Part shown: positions 1 through 8,020 of the stretch, piece after piece | Layout of the letters: every line of letters starts with the position of its first letter | How positions within the stretch are numbered: position 1 is the first letter of the stretch | Assembly: GCA_947090525.1 (NCBI GenBank) | Contig: CAMUON010000003.1 | Coordinates: 1 to 64,000, forward strand | Origin: an uncultured Atopobium sp. | Lineage (GTDB): Bacteria > Actinomycetota > Coriobacteriia > Coriobacteriales > Atopobiaceae | Direction of reading: 5' to 3' | DNA: 64,000 bases | Notes under the pieces: model-generated | Seen by the model: only the letters and a program-made list of their open reading frames with translations | What the model was told of the DNA's origin: nothing | Databases searched by the model: none | Program-made: the position numbers and the translations under genes

Positions 1-54
1 GTATGTATGTATGTATGTATGTATGTATGTATGTATGTATGTATGTATGTATGT
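1..54. repeat. (GTAT)n tetranucleotide microsatellite
   Basis: About thirteen and a half uninterrupted GTAT units open the window and stop at the start of GCTAG. Perfect tetranucleotide arrays of this length are rare in bacteria and are prone to slippage. It lies in no recognisable reading frame. It may continue to the left of the window, or it may mark an assembly edge. Confidence 0.9.
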
Positions 55-376
55 AGCTAGGTTCGCTAGTGATTTCATGACTTACAACCTATTTTCCAGG
101 ATGTATACTTTATACAAATTATAGCATAATTATGATATATAACAACAACAGGGTAACCGGAACAAAAAGCCGCAGACCCATTGATATACTTTTTATCTAC
201 TATAACCATTTATCTACAAGGCCATTTCTTCAGTAGCTTGTGAGTTAAAGGCTTAATGCTAACTTCTAAGGATGAGTCCACATTGGGCTTATGCACGCTT
301 TGTAAGGGTGCTTCAGGCGCAAACGAAAACGTGAAAATTGGCACGCATGCCCCTCTTGCAAAACATGATGCACGCT

Positions 377-563
377 ATTAGAAAATTACCCACTTTGACA
401 CGCGTTTTGAAATCGAAATTTGCTTTCCGAGGTGCTTGCAGAAGCTGGGCCAAAAGCTTGCGGCACGACTACCAGGGTGAACGCAAAACGTATGTTTGCG
501 CTGCGCAGACGCGTGTGATACTTTCCCACCCAAACACATGTCAAAGTAGGGTAATCTTCTAAT
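377..563. repeat. Imperfect 33-bp inverted repeat enclosing about 120 bp (MITE-like)
   Basis: The left arm (377-409) and the reverse complement of the right arm (530-563) share ATTAGAA.ATTACCC, then ACTTTGACA, then G.GTTT, with a handful of substitutions and one inserted base. The enclosed segment has its own hairpin at 482-500 (CGCAAAAC / GTTTGCG). Long terminal inverted repeats around a short non-coding core resemble a miniature inverted-repeat element. No clear target-site duplication is visible, so an ordinary structured RNA or relic is also possible. Confidence 0.5.
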
Positions 564-940
564 TTGGGGCGAGGCGTTTTGTAAAGGTGGACCCGCGCGG
601 ACAGGCGTAGCGAAAAAGCGGCAGGAAAAGCTCATGCGCGCGGCACAAGCCAGCACTAACGCAAGGGACGCGCGAGCAGAAGCCGCTCGCAAGCTCGATC
701 AATGTTGTGCGCGCGTGAGCGTAGAAAAAAGGGCGCTGATATCACATAAAATATCAAATTTTTAACTAATTTCGATAGTTAAAATTCTTATATGCGCAGC
801 TACGCGCGGTGGGGCTTTTTGAGGGGATCCAACGAGACGCAAATTTTGCCAAAATCGGGCGAAAAATTTCGACATCAGCCCGTTTTTTTCTACGCTCGCG
901 CGGAAGGCCAAGCACTCCGTAACCATCTGCGCTCGCTAGC

Positions 941-990
941 GGCGTGTTGTGGAGAACGCGAAAACATAACGCGTTCCCACAAACACTGCC
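941..990. other. Central hairpin of dispersed repeat copy 1
   Basis: The left arm (941-960) and right arm (970-990) pair almost completely around the loop AAAACATAA. One A is unpaired after GTGG. The terminal helix is GAACGCG with CGCGTTC. The equivalent hairpin in copy 2 keeps the loop and the unpaired A but has a different, equally well paired terminal helix. Confidence 0.75.
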
Positions 991-1042
991 TCCCCGCGAG
1001 CGCAGGATGTCATCAAATATTTCCCTTCCATTCGCGCGCAGC

Positions 1043-1061
1043 AAAAAGCCCCCGCGTGGGG
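1043..1061 (-). terminator. Putative intrinsic terminator of the pyr operon (within repeat copy 1)
   Basis: On the minus strand the sequence reads CCCC-ACGC-GGGG-GC followed by TTTTT, a compact stem with a U tract, about 115 bases beyond the pyrF stop. The same stem occurs in repeat copy 2 with a C-to-T change that still pairs as G-U. Confidence 0.5.
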
Positions 1062-1176
1062 AAAGGGTTTGTGCATAAAAAGGGTGACGCGCGGAGCACT
1101 CACCAGCTTAAGCGCACACGCGCGGCTGCCGCACGAGCTTAAGCCCGCACGCGATCGCGGCTCGCGCGCAAAGAAA

Positions 1177-1929
1177 TTACATCGATAAAATCTCGTCTAC
1201 AATCGCATCAAAACTGGCACGTGGATCGTCAGCCTGAGTAATAGGACGCCCAATCACGATCTTTGATGCGCCATGCGAAAGCGCGAACGCAGGCGTCGCC
1301 ACGCGCTTCTGGTCGTTTGCACAAGCGCTTTTTGGCCGTACACCAGGCACAACAATGAGCCCGTCTTCACCAAAACACGCACGCATACTCGCGCACTCAT
1401 GAGGAGAACACACCATACCGTTAGAGCCTGAACGCGCGGCTAACGCACCCAAACGAGACACTTCATCCTCAACCGAAGATTCAATACCAATCTCTTTTAA
1501 GCTGTCATCATTCATGCTGGTAAGCACCGAAATGGAGATGATTTTCGCAACTTCTGCGCCCGCATGTCCCGCAGTGCCTGCAGCGCCCGCGCCTGCGCTC
1601 GCACGCGCAACGCCGCGCGCAGCGGCTTGAATCATCTCAGAAGATCCAAGCGCATGAATAGAGATAATATCAGCACCCGTAAGCGCCGCACTTTCTGCAG
1701 CACCTTCAACCTGAAATGGAATATCAAACAGCTTAAGATCGAGAAACACCTTAAATCCGCGATCTTTAAAGAGCTTGACGACGCGAGGGCCTTCGCGATA
1801 AAAGAGCGTCATGCCCACTTTCACCCACGTTGCACGACCCTGCAAAATATCCGCAAGCTCTTGCGCGCGGGCAATATCGCAGTCTAAAGCAACAATAATT
1901 GCATCTCGAGCCTGTTGTTCACTTAGCAT
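1177..1929 (-). CDS. pyrF: Orotidine 5'-phosphate decarboxylase
   Basis: Catalyses the last step of UMP synthesis, decarboxylation of OMP, in the cytoplasm. The protein has 250 residues and the family's DLKLFDIP catalytic motif (Lys plus Asp) near residue 64. A C-terminal PGVRP segment and a GRPI phosphate-binding loop are also present. The ATG at 1929 is chosen because it sits seven bases after a GGAG ribosome site; an ATG six bases upstream is too close to that site. The gene overlaps the pyrD stop, so the two are translationally coupled as the last genes of the pyr operon. An Ala/Gly-rich stretch (about residues 112-130) interrupts the barrel in a loop and looks like a low-complexity insertion. 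Confidence 0.95.
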   Translation of the reverse strand: MLSEQQARDAIIVALDCDIARAQELADILQGRATWVKVGMTLFYREGPRVVKLFKDRGFKVFLDLKLFDIPFQVEGAAESAALTGADIISIHALGSSEMIQAAARGVARASAGAGAAGTAGHAGAEVAKIISISVLTSMNDDSLKEIGIESSVEDEVSRLGALAARSGSNGMVCSPHECASMRACFGEDGLIVVPGVRPKSACANDQKRVATPAFALSHGASKIVIGRPITQADDPRASFDAIVDEILSM

Positions 1930-2972
1930 TTGCATGCTCCTATCAGTTCGTTGATGTCGCGAACGCCTTGCTTTTGCGCCCACGCACAGAGCTCACTTAA
2001 AATACGAGAAGCGCTTGTAGGATCGTAGAGGTTAGACAGCCCCACACTCACACACGTAGCCCCCGCAAGAAGAAATTCCGCGGCGTCAAGACCCGACGTA
2101 ATGCCTCCAATGCCGCACAAAGGAAGCGACACGGCCTTATGCGCCTCCCACACCATGCGAAGTGCTATGGGGTGAATGGCAGGCCCCGAAAATCCGCCGG
2201 TAGGACGCGAAATTTTACTTTTATACGTATTGGTATCGATTGCCATGCCAGGAATCGAATTGATGAGACTAAGTCCATCTGCGCCCGCAGCTTCGCACGC
2301 GCGCGCAATCTCGGGAATATTCACTGGTCCCATTTTTACCAAAAGAGGACGTTTCGTGAGCTCGCGCAGGCGCTTGATCAAAGATTCTGTGGCTTGAGGG
2401 CTCGATCCCGTCGCTTTTCCGTCGCAGGCAATATTGGGGCAGCTGATATTAATCTCAAAGCCGGACGCAAAGTCTGCTTTTTCTTCGAACTTCATCAGAG
2501 CTTGCTCAAATTCTTCGGGAGAATGGCCCGCGACCTGGCAAATAACCTGGCAATCCTTTGCTCGAAGTCCGCGCAAATACTCCCCCGCTGCGCTCACCAG
2601 ACCTTCCACGCCAGGATTTTGGAGTCCGACCGAATTGATAATGCCCGACGTCACTTCACACATGCGAGGCGCTGGATTTCCAGGCCACGGCGTGATAGAT
2701 GCACCTTTTGTTGTGATTGCACCAAGGGTACTTACGTCGAAAAATTTTTCAAATTGCTGACCAAATGCAAAAGTACCCGCAGCGGTATTCACGGGATTTT
2801 TCATCTGAATGCCAGCAAAATTGACACTCATCGAAACATCACTAACCGTTTTACTAGGAGCATGCTGAACAGCAGCATCAGCAGTAGTACCCGCATCCGC
2901 GCCTGCATCCCCCGCTACTTCTGCTCCATCATGTGGGCCACAGGTACATGCAGCAAGTATTTCGTCTACCAT
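1923..2972 (-). CDS. pyrD: Dihydroorotate dehydrogenase, class 1B catalytic subunit
   Basis: Oxidises dihydroorotate to orotate. With PyrK it forms the NAD-dependent heterotetrameric class 1B enzyme of anaerobes and Gram-positive bacteria. The 349-residue protein has an FMN-binding TIM barrel, with the NTAAGTF segment, the EINISCPN motif carrying the catalytic Cys of class 1, and C-terminal GIGGI. The start overlaps pyrK by seven bases and follows AAAGGAG, which supports this upstream ATG. That gives an N-terminal extension of about 45 residues rich in Ala, Gly, Asp and Thr ahead of the conserved MSVNFAGI start; class 1B enzymes normally lack it. It resembles the other low-complexity insertions in this window. 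Confidence 0.95.
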   Translation of the reverse strand: MVDEILAACTCGPHDGAEVAGDAGADAGTTADAAVQHAPSKTVSDVSMSVNFAGIQMKNPVNTAAGTFAFGQQFEKFFDVSTLGAITTKGASITPWPGNPAPRMCEVTSGIINSVGLQNPGVEGLVSAAGEYLRGLRAKDCQVICQVAGHSPEEFEQALMKFEEKADFASGFEINISCPNIACDGKATGSSPQATESLIKRLRELTKRPLLVKMGPVNIPEIARACEAAGADGLSLINSIPGMAIDTNTYKSKISRPTGGFSGPAIHPIALRMVWEAHKAVSLPLCGIGGITSGLDAAEFLLAGATCVSVGLSNLYDPTSASRILSELCAWAQKQGVRDINELIGACKC

Positions 2973-3778
2973 GCGATCTCCTTTGCATCAAAAACCGGAC
3001 CAAACATACAACAGCCTTTGTTGCTTCCATCTTTCATTGTCACGTTACAGGTGGCGCACGCGCCAAAACCGCAGGTCATCATGCGTTCCATAGAAACTTG
3101 ACACGAAACATCACACGCAATGGCCTCATCCGCAATCGCTTTCATCATGGGTTGCGGACCGCAGGTGTACACGCTTCCAAACGACACGTCTTGCATAAGT
3201 TCACGCATAGCGTCTGTGGTAAAGCCTTGTTTTCCAAACGATCCATCGTCTGTAGTCACGACAAGATTTGAAATACCAAGCTCCTGAGCGCGGGTGTAGC
3301 CCCAGAGTTTGTCCTTGCTTTTTGCACCGAGAATCACGTGAACTGGAATATCTGCATTCATCAAAAATTCCGCGCAAGAAAGAATAGGAGGAGCACCAAT
3401 GCCACCACTTACAAGAAGCGCCGGCGCAGATGATGCGGGTAACTCCCAACCATGACCGCACGGACCAATGACCGAAAGCTGAACCTGCGGAAGAAGGCGA
3501 CTCAAACGCCTCGTCCCTTCGCCAACCACCGCATAGGCGATAACGAGCTCTCCCTCTGAAGGAATAACATGAGAATACGAGAGCGGAATACGCACGAGAT
3601 GAGTCGCATCTCCGGGCACCTGAATATCAATAAATTCGCCCGGGCGTATCGTTTCGCACAAGCGTTTGCACGAAAGCACCATTTCGAAAATACCATCGTT
3701 TACCTGCGTATTCGAAACGATGCGTGCAGTGTGAAGTTGAGTATATGCGCTTGCCAACGTTTCCCTTCCTCTTGGCAT
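2966..3778 (-). CDS. pyrK: Dihydroorotate dehydrogenase electron transfer subunit
   Basis: Iron-sulphur flavoprotein that passes electrons from PyrD to NAD. It has an N-terminal FAD-binding barrel with the RIPLSYS segment, an NAD-binding domain with GGIGAPP and YTCGPQPM, and a C-terminal Cys cluster (CGFGAC.TC...CC) expected to ligate one [2Fe-2S] centre. The length, about 270 residues, is typical. The start is uncertain. ATG at 3778 has only a weak ribosome site, while a TTG at 3757 follows AGGAAGGGAAACG and would give a protein seven residues shorter. It sits between pyrC and pyrD, overlapping pyrD. Confidence 0.93.
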   Translation of the reverse strand: MPRGRETLASAYTQLHTARIVSNTQVNDGIFEMVLSCKRLCETIRPGEFIDIQVPGDATHLVRIPLSYSHVIPSEGELVIAYAVVGEGTRRLSRLLPQVQLSVIGPCGHGWELPASSAPALLVSGGIGAPPILSCAEFLMNADIPVHVILGAKSKDKLWGYTRAQELGISNLVVTTDDGSFGKQGFTTDAMRELMQDVSFGSVYTCGPQPMMKAIADEAIACDVSCQVSMERMMTCGFGACATCNVTMKDGSNKGCCMFGPVFDAKEIAW

Positions 3779-3846
3779 TCCTACACTCACAGCAAAAGTC
3801 GCCGCGCGCAGCAATCACGCTCGAGCAGCCAATCCCGCGCGCAGCA

Positions 3847-3886
3847 AGAAGTGCTAAGCCCACGCACGCGCGGGTCCAGCACTTCT
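3847..3886. other. Hairpin in the pyrC-pyrK intergenic gap
   Basis: A perfect nine-base dyad, AGAAGTGCT and AGCACTTCT, encloses a GC-rich 22-base loop between the pyrC stop and pyrK. There is no U tract, so it is more likely an mRNA stability or processing structure than a terminator. Confidence 0.4.
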
Positions 3887-3906
3887 AGACACATTGCTTT
3901 GAGTAA

Positions 3907-5202
3907 CTATTCAACAACCTTAGCACGTTTGAGCGTTTGACGACCACTCACAAAGACATCGGTAGCACATCCGCACATGGTCTCGGAAAGCCAGGGGCTG
4001 TTCTTCGACTTGCTAAGGAAGTAGTCAGGCGTAAATTCGACTTTTTGCGCCGGATCGATGATCGTGATGTCGGCTTGGCTTCCTGCTTCGATTTTTACCG
4101 GATCGAGGCGAAGGAGCTTACGGGGATTGATAGCAAGGGTCTCTACCAGGCGATTCCAGCTCATTTTGTCGCTTGCAATCATGTTAGTAAGCATAAGAGG
4201 AAGCGTCGTCTCTAGACCAATAATACCAAAGGATGCAATCTCAAATTCGCAATCCTTCTCGTGCGGCGCGTGAGGCGCGTGATCAGAAGCGATGCAGTCG
4301 ATAGTGCCGTCGCAGAGTCCTTCTTGCAGTGCAAGCATGTCGGACTTGAGGCGAAGCGGCGGATTCATCTTGAAAGATGTATTGTAGGTGTCAGTAATAT
4401 CGTCTTCGTTGAGGAAGAGGTGATGAGGCGTCACTTCGCAGCTGATGGGAAGGCCTTCTTTTTTGGCTTGCGCAACCATTTCGAGACTCTTTGCCGTAGA
4501 AATGTGAGCAATATGAAGCGGGCAATTGGTAAGGCGCACAAGCTCGATGTCACGATAAACTTCCAACTCCTCAGCAAGCGCCGGGATACCAAACATACCC
4601 AAGCGCGTAGACGCGCGGCCTTCATTGAGAACACCATGGCCTGAGAGACTCTTGTCCTCGGCATGAGCAATAACCAAGCGATCGAATTGGGACACATAGC
4701 CCATACCTACGCGCATCATACCAGCGCTTTGGACGCCGTGCCCGTCGTCAGAAAATGCGCAAGCACCTTCGAGCACCATGTCGCCAATTTCCGCGAGCGC
4801 TTGTCCTTCTTCCCCGCGCGTCAGCGCACCAATGGGGCGAATGTGCGCCAGGTTGATCGCGCGCGCACGATCGAATTGATAGCGAATACCCGTACCCGTA
4901 TCGCAAACAGGATCGGTATTTGGCATGGTAGCAACGTCGGTAAAACCACCGTGAGTGGCTGCGCGCATACCAGTTTCAATCGTTTCTTTGTACTCAAAGC
5001 CAGGATCTCTAAAGTGCACGTGCATATCAACAAGGCCAGGTACCAGGTATTTTCCTTGAGCATCGATCACTTCTGTATCGTCTGCAGCATCGATATGTTT
5101 GGCCACGGCAGCAATTTTTGTATCTTCGATAGCGACATCGAGCACGTCGTCTAGCGCATTTTGAGGATCGATAACGTGAGCAGCTTTAACGACTAATTTC
5201 AT
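3907..5202 (-). CDS. pyrC: Dihydroorotase
   Basis: Cyclises carbamoyl aspartate to dihydroorotate. This is a class I, PyrC-type amidohydrolase of 431 residues. It carries the first metal motif DMHVHFRDPG near residue 58, downstream metal-ligand histidines (VTPHH, IAHIS) and a SDHAPH motif near residue 305. The start at 5202 follows GGGAGGAG with good spacing; upstream in-frame codons lack a site. It overlaps the end of pyrB by 17 bases, so coupling is likely. An intergenic hairpin separates it from pyrK downstream. Confidence 0.96.
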   Translation of the reverse strand: MKLVVKAAHVIDPQNALDDVLDVAIEDTKIAAVAKHIDAADDTEVIDAQGKYLVPGLVDMHVHFRDPGFEYKETIETGMRAATHGGFTDVATMPNTDPVCDTGTGIRYQFDRARAINLAHIRPIGALTRGEEGQALAEIGDMVLEGACAFSDDGHGVQSAGMMRVGMGYVSQFDRLVIAHAEDKSLSGHGVLNEGRASTRLGMFGIPALAEELEVYRDIELVRLTNCPLHIAHISTAKSLEMVAQAKKEGLPISCEVTPHHLFLNEDDITDTYNTSFKMNPPLRLKSDMLALQEGLCDGTIDCIASDHAPHAPHEKDCEFEIASFGIIGLETTLPLMLTNMIASDKMSWNRLVETLAINPRKLLRLDPVKIEAGSQADITIIDPAQKVEFTPDYFLSKSKNSPWLSETMCGCATDVFVSGRQTLKRAKVVE

Positions 5203-6121
5203 TGTTTTCTCCTCCCAAAAGCAGATACATCTCTGCCATACGTGTAAGAACACCAGCATTTACCTGCGTAAGAATGCGCGAACGTCCACAATCAGCAACG
5301 TCTGCATTGATTTCCATACCGCGGTTCATAGGACCAGGATGACAAATGATCGCATTTGGCTTCATGCGCGCGACACGAGACATATCCAAGCCCCACAGGC
5401 GATTGTACTCGCGGCGAGATGGAATCGTTGCGCCTTCCATACGCTCAAGCTGGACACGAAGCATGTAGACTACATCGACGTCCTCGATTACCTCGTCGAG
5501 CGAAGAAGTTTGCGGACAATTGAACCAGCTGGGATCATCGACTTGGAAGGTAGGAGGACCTACCAAAACAACATCTGCACCCATGGTTTTGAGGGCAGGC
5601 ACGAGCGATCCAACAACACGGCTGTGCGAAAGATCTCCCACAATTGCCACACGAAGGCCTGCTAGATGGCCAAAGTTTTTGCGAATGGTGTAGAGGTCAA
5701 GCATCGCTTGGGTGGGGTGCTGGTGCTTACCGTCGCCGGCGTTGATAACGATCGCGTCGGTGTTTTCGATAATTTTTTGCGGAGTACCCGCCAGGCGCGC
5801 GCGGCATACAAACATATCCACGTTCATCGCCGAGATGGTCTGAATCGTATCGGCGAGGCTCTCGCCTTTCACAACGGAGGAGGTAGAACCACCCATGCTC
5901 AGAGAGTCGGCAGAAAGACGCTTTTGCGCAAGCTCAAAGGAGCTTTTGGTACGCGTGGACGGCTCAAGGAACAAGTTTACAATCGTGCGGCCACGAAGCG
6001 CAGGGACTTTTTTGATCGCACGCTTGTTGACCTCTTCAAACGAGGCGGCCGTATCAAGAATTTGCGTAATATCAGAAGCCGTAAGGCTGTTGGTGTCAAT
6101 GAGATGTTTAACCGATAACAT
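5186..6121 (-). CDS. pyrB: Aspartate carbamoyltransferase catalytic chain
   Basis: First committed step of pyrimidine synthesis, condensing carbamoyl phosphate with aspartate. The 311-residue protein has the carbamoyl phosphate motif PSTRTKSSFE near residue 55, HPTQA and a C-terminal HPGPMNRG. No pyrI regulatory chain is present, as usual in Gram-positive bacteria where PyrR attenuation controls expression. The start MLSVKHL is chosen because it lies after AGGGAGG just beyond the pyrR stop; longer versions would run into pyrR. Confidence 0.96.
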   Translation of the reverse strand: MLSVKHLIDTNSLTASDITQILDTAASFEEVNKRAIKKVPALRGRTIVNLFLEPSTRTKSSFELAQKRLSADSLSMGGSTSSVVKGESLADTIQTISAMNVDMFVCRARLAGTPQKIIENTDAIVINAGDGKHQHPTQAMLDLYTIRKNFGHLAGLRVAIVGDLSHSRVVGSLVPALKTMGADVVLVGPPTFQVDDPSWFNCPQTSSLDEVIEDVDVVYMLRVQLERMEGATIPSRREYNRLWGLDMSRVARMKPNAIICHPGPMNRGMEINADVADCGRSRILTQVNAGVLTRMAEMYLLLGGENNEISR

Positions 6122-6137
6122 AAGCTCTTTTTCCTCC

Positions 6138-6671
6138 CTAGCCCCAAATTTCAACGGCGTCGCGGCCGTCGTGCTCATCTACCAGCACACGCACATCCTC
6201 TTCGTGCGCGCTCGGCACATTTTTTCCTACAAAGTCCGCGCGAATAGGAAGTTCGCGGTGTCCGCGATCGACCATTACCGCAAGTTGCACGCGCGCAGGT
6301 CGACCAAAGTCCATAAGGGCATTGAGTGCTGAACGAATCGTTCTTCCGGTGAAGAGCACGTCGTCTACCAGCACAATAGCGGTATTATCAATTTTAAAAG
6401 GAATTTTTGTTGCATGAAGAACAGGAACGATTGAGCGGTTAACGTCGTCACGGTAGAAGCTAATGTCGAGTTCTCCTACACGGGGACGCGTACCCTCGAT
6501 TTTTTCGATCTCAGAAGCAAGGCGCTCGGCAAGTGTAGCTCCTCTTCTAATGATACCGATGAGCATAACGTCTGAGCCCTCGTTGTGCTCGATAATCTCA
6601 TGTGCAATTCGCACTATCGCACGCTGCATTGCCTGGGCATCCATAATGGATGCTTTAAGCTTGGCTTCCAT
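6138..6671 (-). CDS. pyrR: Bifunctional pyr operon attenuator / uracil phosphoribosyltransferase
   Basis: Known PyrR proteins bind UMP and the pyr leader RNA to promote termination, and many also make UMP from uracil. The 177-residue protein has the PRPP-binding motif VVLVDDVLFTGRT near residue 100 and the type I phosphoribosyltransferase fold order. It is the first gene of the pyr operon, directly behind a leader with an intrinsic terminator, which fits autogenous attenuation. The ribosome site is AAAGGAGAG before ATG at 6671. Confidence 0.95.
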   Translation of the reverse strand: MEAKLKASIMDAQAMQRAIVRIAHEIIEHNEGSDVMLIGIIRRGATLAERLASEIEKIEGTRPRVGELDISFYRDDVNRSIVPVLHATKIPFKIDNTAIVLVDDVLFTGRTIRSALNALMDFGRPARVQLAVMVDRGHRELPIRADFVGKNVPSAHEEDVRVLVDEHDGRDAVEIWG

Positions 6672-6705
6672 AGCTCTCCTTTCGCTGAGCGCAAATCTTT
6701 GCGCA

Positions 6706-6739
6706 TAAAAAAAGCCTCACCTGCAGCTGCGGATGAGAC
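6706..6739 (-). terminator. Leader terminator (attenuator) of the pyr operon
   Basis: On the minus strand GTCTCATC pairs with GGTGAGGC (two G-U pairs) around a GCAGCTGC core and is followed by seven T. It lies 35 bases ahead of the pyrR start, where PyrR-controlled attenuators are found. Confidence 0.8.
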
Positions 6740-6815
6740 ACTAAAAAGACTATGGTAAGTTGCACGATTGTGCATATGACCTTACCGGTATCTCGTACCG
6801 CGCTTAAAGGTTAGG
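6740..6815 (-). promoter_or_regulatory. pyr leader with candidate PyrR-responsive hairpin
   Basis: Upstream of the attenuator the minus strand contains GGTAAG and CTTACC (6754-6786) enclosing an inner dyad TGCAC / GTGCA. This is a candidate anti-antiterminator that PyrR could stabilise. The exact Bacillus PyrR-loop consensus is not visible, so the assignment rests on position and gene context. A TACACTATACCT segment further upstream (about 6810-6830) could supply a -10 element, but no clear -35 is seen. Confidence 0.5.
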
Positions 6816-6907
6816 TATAGTGTAGCGGAAAAGCGCACGGGTGCGGGCTTTGGCAGATCACACATAAAGTTTTCACAAACGCGTGCGCAGAAGTTCGCGC
6901 AGGAAAA

Positions 6908-8020
6908 CTAGGCCGCATAGCTCGACTTTCCCAGAAGCTTATGCAGCACGCGTAAGATACAAGCTCGAAGGCCTCGGCGCGCGAGGTAAAAAAACACAAG
7001 GTCCGTGTAGCGAAGACCTCTTGAGCTCTGAGAAGCTGCCACCGCCTGAATTTTTAAGAACAGACGACGCTCAAGAATTCCCTTCGGCGAAAAGCCGTCT
7101 GGAAAGGAAGTACGTACCAGATCAACAAGAACTTCGCATGCATGTTTTTGTATAGAAGCATCAGCTTGCGCGAGATCAAAGAGCAAGAAATCGCACATCC
7201 AGGAAAAGAGTTCATCTTGCGCCGCACAAAACCACGAACTCCCCCTCCAATCAGCTACAATAGCCTGAAGCACCTTGATATGGCTCGAGATTTTTGAAGC
7301 CCGCGCACTCTCTTTGTGAAGACCATGGGCAAATGATGCCTCGCGCAAATTGTAGCGATAGAGATGCCAAGGTTTTAGCACAGTTTTTTTCGAGCGCGGA
7401 TAGATGGAGAAGAAAAACACTTGATCTTCGCCAAGACCGCAGCTCTCATCAAAACGGATATGTTCTCGCTCTACAAACGCGCGCGAAAGACTTGTGCGCA
7501 CCCCAAAAGGACGCGCCGCTTCGTGGAACATAAGTTGAGAAGAAAAACCATAAAATTCTCTATCTGAAGGCGTCGCAAGATCAATCATCGTCTGGGGAGC
7601 AAACTCAAGCGGACAGGCATCAAAACCGAAGCTAAACACCTCACAGTTTGTATGCAAAAATACGGATACAACGCGCTCGATCGCTTCGGGCACGAGCTCA
7701 TCATCTGCATCCAAAAACATGATAATCTCACCACGTGCCTGCGCGAGCGCATGGTTGCGTGCAGCAGAAGGACCTTTATTCTCCTGATGAAACACCCGTA
7801 GGCGCCCATCATGAGCTGCAAGATCTTGAAGGACTTCCCAGGTTGTATCCAAAGAGCCATCGTCCACACAAAGCGCCTCAAAATGCTCATAGCTTTGCGC
7901 GCACAAACTCTTATATGCACAAGAAAGTGTAGAAGCTACATTAAAGCATGGTATCACGACAGAAACTAAAGGACGAGTCTCAGCCGTATCCGCTCGCTTA
8001 AGCTGCGCGGACGTACTCAT
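6908..8020 (-). CDS. Family 2 glycosyltransferase
   Basis: GT-A fold glycosyltransferase likely to act in surface polysaccharide or wall-polymer assembly on the inner membrane face. The first 110 residues carry VSVVIPCFN, CVDDGSLDTT, the conserved GPSAARN and the metal-binding FLDADDE. The remaining 250 residues are family-variable and helical. It is 370 residues long and starts four bases inside the end of the preceding glycosyltransferase gene, so both belong to one operon with the ABC exporter at 10.4-12.6 kb. The donor sugar and acceptor cannot be read from the sequence. Confidence 0.88.
   Translation of the reverse strand: MSTSAQLKRADTAETRPLVSVVIPCFNVASTLSCAYKSLCAQSYEHFEALCVDDGSLDTTWEVLQDLAAHDGRLRVFHQENKGPSAARNHALAQARGEIIMFLDADDELVPEAIERVVSVFLHTNCEVFSFGFDACPLEFAPQTMIDLATPSDREFYGFSSQLMFHEAARPFGVRTSLSRAFVEREHIRFDESCGLGEDQVFFFSIYPRSKKTVLKPWHLYRYNLREASFAHGLHKESARASKISSHIKVLQAIVADWRGSSWFCAAQDELFSWMCDFLLFDLAQADASIQKHACEVLVDLVRTSFPDGFSPKGILERRLFLKIQAVAASQSSRGLRYTDLVFFYLARRGLRACILRVLHKLLGKSSYAA

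Larger units (their letters stand above)
717..1071. repeat. Dispersed intergenic repeat, copy 1
   Basis: This segment matches 41538-41897 over its whole length, with well conserved outer blocks and a diverged centre. In order it holds: GAGCGTAGAAAAAA; an AT-rich block with the dyad TTTTAACTA / TAGTTAAAA; GCGCAGCTA.GCGCGGTG.GGC followed by a T run; a dyad around GCAAATTTTGCC; a CGGGC / GCCCG hairpin followed by seven T; a central hairpin at 941-990; and GCAAAAAGCCCCCGCGTG. The last block, read on the minus strand, is a CCCC-ACGC-GGGG stem followed by GCTTTTT, so it could terminate the pyr operon transcript. No protein is encoded. Confidence 0.8.
55..1176. other. Gene-free, repeat-rich region downstream of pyrF
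   Basis: No reading frame here has a plausible start, ribosome site or family resemblance. Positions 55-240 are AT-rich; the rest is GC-rich with many small dyads. Two structured pieces are listed separately: an imperfect inverted repeat at 377-563 and the first copy of a dispersed repeat at 717-1071. The tail (1072-1176) reaches the pyrF stop codon and contains AGCTTAAGC-type palindromes. Confidence 0.6.

Noticed and set aside
792..1142. 116-codon plus-strand frame across the dispersed repeat
   Set aside because: The equivalent frame in copy 2 is much shorter and diverges, so the conservation is at RNA or DNA level, not protein.
2139..3101. Long plus-strand open frames opposite pyrD, pyrC, lepA, ileS and other genes
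   Set aside because: They are antisense shadows of well-identified genes, with no ribosome sites or family resemblance, and rich in Arg and His as expected for mirrored codons.
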